The notes under the pieces: generated by a model | What the model was told of the DNA's origin: nothing | Database searches by the model: none | Seen by the model: only the letters and a program-made list of their open reading frames with translations | Translations under genes and position numbers: made by a program | Assembly: GCA_030595135.1 (NCBI GenBank) | Contig: JAUVDU010000095.1 | Span: forward strand, 1-6,500 | Length of the DNA stretch: 6,500 nucleotides | Source of the DNA: Deltaproteobacteria bacterium | GTDB lineage: Bacteria; Desulfobacterota; Anaeroferrophillalia; Anaeroferrophillales; Tharpellaceae | Reading direction: 5' to 3' | Shown: piece by piece, positions 4,879 to 6,500 of the stretch | How the letters are laid out: every line of letters starts with the position of its first letter | Position numbering within the stretch: position 1 is the first letter of the stretch

Positions 4879-5003
4879 TGATGGCGCAGTAAAAGCTTCA
4901 GATTCGAGGCGCGCAAGACCTGAGGAATGAGGCGTACGTTAGTACGTCGCAGTGACGAAGGTTGCAGCGCAACGAAGAAGGTGGAGTTTTTACTGTGCCA
5001 TCA
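4879..5003. mobile_element. MITE-like palindromic element between efp and cmk
   Basis: TGATGGCGCAGTAAAA (4879-4894) and the reverse complement of 4988-5003 match at 15 of 16 positions, forming terminal inverted repeats. The interior is an imperfect palindrome centred on GTAC-GTTA-GTAC (4934-4945). It has no coding capacity, and no transposase is seen. A 7-bp direct repeat GATTTGA flanks it (4875-4881 and 5005-5011; the left copy overlaps the inverted repeat by three bases), consistent with a target duplication. The first three bases of the element on the minus strand are the TGA stop of efp. It sits inside a likely operon, so it would be transcribed as a long hairpin between efp and cmk. It resembles the short non-autonomous repeats common in such genomes; that it is multicopy is inferred, as only one copy is visible. 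Confidence 0.75.
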
Positions 5004-5561
5004 TGATTTGACACGTTCCATATACTCACCTGTGCGAGTGTCGATTCTCAGGCGGTCACCGGGGTTGATGAAGAGCGGGACATTTATGCGAGCCCCGGTT
5101 TCGACGGTGACCGGCTTGGTTACGCTGCTGGCGGTATCACCTTTGAGGCCGGGTTCGGCTTCGGTCACTTCGAGGGTGACAAAGGTCGGCAGCTCCAGAT
5201 TAATGACCCGGCCTTTGTAAAATAGAACCGTGACAACACTGTTTTCCTGGAGGAAATCCTTGGCGTCGCCGACAATCTCGGCGGTCAATGCAGTTTGCTC
5301 ATAAGTGTCATTGTCCATGAAATGGAAGTCGCCGTCAGTATAGAGGTATTGCATCTCTTTCTCTTCGATATCCGGTTTTCCGACTTTTTCTCCAGAGCGA
5401 AAGGTACGGTCAACGACATTGCCATTGAGCAGATTTTTCAGTTTAGTGCGGACAAAGGCACCGCCCTTGCCGGGTTTTACATGTTGAAAATTTACCATAA
5501 TAAAAGGTTCATCATTGATTTCAATCCGCAAACCACGGCGAAAATCAGGGGTAGAATACAT
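5001..5561 (-). CDS. efp: Translation elongation factor P
   Basis: EF-P binds between the P and E sites of stalled ribosomes and promotes peptide-bond formation at polyproline. The 186-aa length is normal. Three beta-barrel domains are visible: a KOW-like N-terminal domain with the tip loop HVKPGKGGAFVRTK (27-40), an OB domain (about 65-125, MQYLYTDGDFHFMDNDTYEQ) and a C-terminal OB domain with NVPLFINPGDRLRIDTRTGEY (160-180). K32 in PGKG is the position that is modified in EF-Ps with this loop. No modification enzyme gene is in the window, so the type of modification cannot be read here. ATG 5561 has AAGGA 9 nt upstream. It lies 38 bp after pepP. The protein ends MERVKS, one residue beyond the RVK end of E. 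coli EF-P, and its TGA stop is the first three bases of the adjacent MITE-like element. Confidence 0.97.
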   Translation of the reverse strand: MYSTPDFRRGLRIEINDEPFIMVNFQHVKPGKGGAFVRTKLKNLLNGNVVDRTFRSGEKVGKPDIEEKEMQYLYTDGDFHFMDNDTYEQTALTAEIVGDAKDFLQENSVVTVLFYKGRVINLELPTFVTLEVTEAEPGLKGDTASSVTKPVTVETGARINVPLFINPGDRLRIDTRTGEYMERVKS

Positions 5562-5568
5562 AATCTTT

Positions 5569-5575
5569 TCCTTAC
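5569..5575 (-). promoter_or_regulatory. Ribosome binding site of efp
   Basis: On the minus strand AAGGAAAAG lies just before ATG 5561, in the 38-bp gap after pepP. It supports the chosen efp start and expression within a shared transcript. Confidence 0.65.
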
Positions 5576-5599
5576 TTTTAAATAGAGTTTTTGTTGAAG

Positions 5600-6500
5600 T
5601 TACGCGATAATCATCTTGGTTAAACTTTTGTCGATGGTTGTAAGTTTTTCGGCTCCCTGATCACTGAGGTAGACCATGTCTTCAATCCTGATCCCCCAGC
5701 GGTTGGGGAAATAGCAACCCGGTTCAATCGTAAAAACCATACCTGGTTCCAGCTTTCCCGCCGGTGAGTGTTGTGAGATTGAAGGGGCTTCATGGATTTC
5801 CAGGCCAACGCCATGCCCGGTTCCGTGGCTGAACCATTGTTCAAGCTCGGCTTCAGCCAGTACCCTTCGAACCTGATGGTCAAGCTCTTGGGCGGTTATA
5901 TTGTTTTCTAAGGCCTTTAGTCCTTGACCTTGAGCTTTGAGAAGGGCTTTGTAGACTCGTTGCACTTCTTGATCGGGTTCTTCGAGAAAGAAGGTGCAGG
6001 TTTGGTCGCTGTGGTAGCCCTGGTAACAGGCACCAAAATCTATGGTAACGATATCTCCGTGATTGATGATACGTTCTGAAGCAACTCCGTGCGGCAGGGC
6101 CGAGCGGGGGCCGCTGGCGATAATCAAAGGAAATGCTGCTTTTTCGCCGCCGGCCAGGCGGATTTGATACTCCATTTCGGCGGCCAGGTTACGTTCGCAA
6201 ATGCCGGGGCGGAGCTGCGATAAACTTGTCTGTAGAGCTTTTTCAGCGATGGCAACAGCTTTACGTAAGAGTGCAATCTCCTTTTCGTCTTTATGCCGTC
6301 GCGGCCTTGAAATAGTGGAAGCCACGGCAACCGGTTCTTTGCCGCCCAGGCTCCGGCGTAGTTTAAGCCAGGTTCCGGCGCTTAAATTTACTTCATCAAT
6401 GCCCAGTTTTAATATTTTAGGGTTTTCATTAATATGCTGACAAAGGTCATCTAAAGATTTTATCCGAATCAGCTCAAGAGATGCCGGAATCTCAGCTGTG
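5600..6500 (-). CDS. pepP: Xaa-Pro aminopeptidase (M24 family), N-terminus outside window
   Basis: M24 metallopeptidases of this type remove an N-terminal residue from peptides with Pro in position 2, using two metal ions in a pita-bread fold. All five metal ligands are visible: Asp in TIDFGACY, Asp in HSDQTCTFF, His in HGTGHGVGLEIHE, Glu in FTIEPGCYF and Glu in GIRIEDMVYL. The frame stays open from the GTG at 6325 to the window edge without a stop (299 codons visible). The extra 58 residues include LGIDEVNLSAGTWLKLRR and look like the end of the creatinase N-terminal domain. The GTG is therefore internal and the true start lies beyond 6500. The gene ends with TAA at 5602-5600, 38 bp before efp, a common neighbour order in this group. 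Prolidase-like specificity cannot be excluded. The symbol is used loosely. Confidence 0.93.
   Translation of the reverse strand, partial: TAEIPASLELIRIKSLDDLCQHINENPKILKLGIDEVNLSAGTWLKLRRSLGGKEPVAVASTISRPRRHKDEKEIALLRKAVAIAEKALQTSLSQLRPGICERNLAAEMEYQIRLAGGEKAAFPLIIASGPRSALPHGVASERIINHGDIVTIDFGACYQGYHSDQTCTFFLEEPDQEVQRVYKALLKAQGQGLKALENNITAQELDHQVRRVLAEAELEQWFSHGTGHGVGLEIHEAPSISQHSPAGKLEPGMVFTIEPGCYFPNRWGIRIEDMVYLSDQGAEKLTTIDKSLTKMIIA

Noticed and set aside
6323..6325. GTG as the start of the M24 peptidase
   Set aside because: The frame is open upstream to the window edge and encodes sequence typical of the N-terminal domain linker, so the gene continues beyond 6500.
1..6500. tRNA, rRNA, riboswitch or CRISPR array
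   Set aside because: No cloverleaf, rRNA-like or regularly spaced repeat pattern was seen on reading through both strands; the only repeats are the two palindromes and short local repeats.

Overview
The window looks like chromosomal DNA from a Gram-negative, probably anaerobic bacterium of the former Deltaproteobacteria (Desulfobacterota, Desulfuromonas/Geobacter-like). That placement is inferred from the gene neighbourhoods (pepP-efp and cmk-ispH), the 3D-domain lipoprotein with a Cys cluster, the Cys-rich unknown protein and the moderate base composition. No marker gene proves it.

Layout from left to right. (1) A MoaE-like molybdopterin synthase gene (32-454, +) follows the last codons of an upstream gene whose stop overlaps its start. 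(2) A 147-bp imperfect palindrome (451-597) fills the whole gap to a convergent minus-strand gene cluster. (3) That cluster (1782 to 598, -) encodes a 3D-domain lipoprotein, a 29-aa membrane peptide, a 33-aa basic peptide and a 143-aa protein with two tandem CQLG-type repeats. The last three genes touch or overlap by one base. (4) pyrF (1821-2633, +) diverges from the cluster across a 38-bp gap. (5) An uncharacterised Cys-containing protein (2759-3199, +) has its own apparent promoter and a clear intrinsic terminator. (6) From the right edge leftwards runs a minus-strand housekeeping group: pepP (5' end outside the window), efp, a second MITE-like palindrome, cmk and ispH.

How the genes relate. 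pepP, efp, cmk and ispH cover peptide turnover, rescue of polyproline translation, CMP recycling and the last step of the MEP isoprenoid pathway. They share no pathway but are plausibly co-transcribed. pyrF completes UMP synthesis.

The most unusual content is, first, the cluster with two tiny genes that a length cut-off would miss, ending in a protein of two Cys-bearing repeats. Second, there are two unrelated palindromic elements, each sitting exactly at a stop codon. In both cases, removing the element together with one copy of its putative target duplication restores an intact stop and the same protein. Third, the MoaE-like protein lacks several residues that are catalytic in E. coli MoaE.
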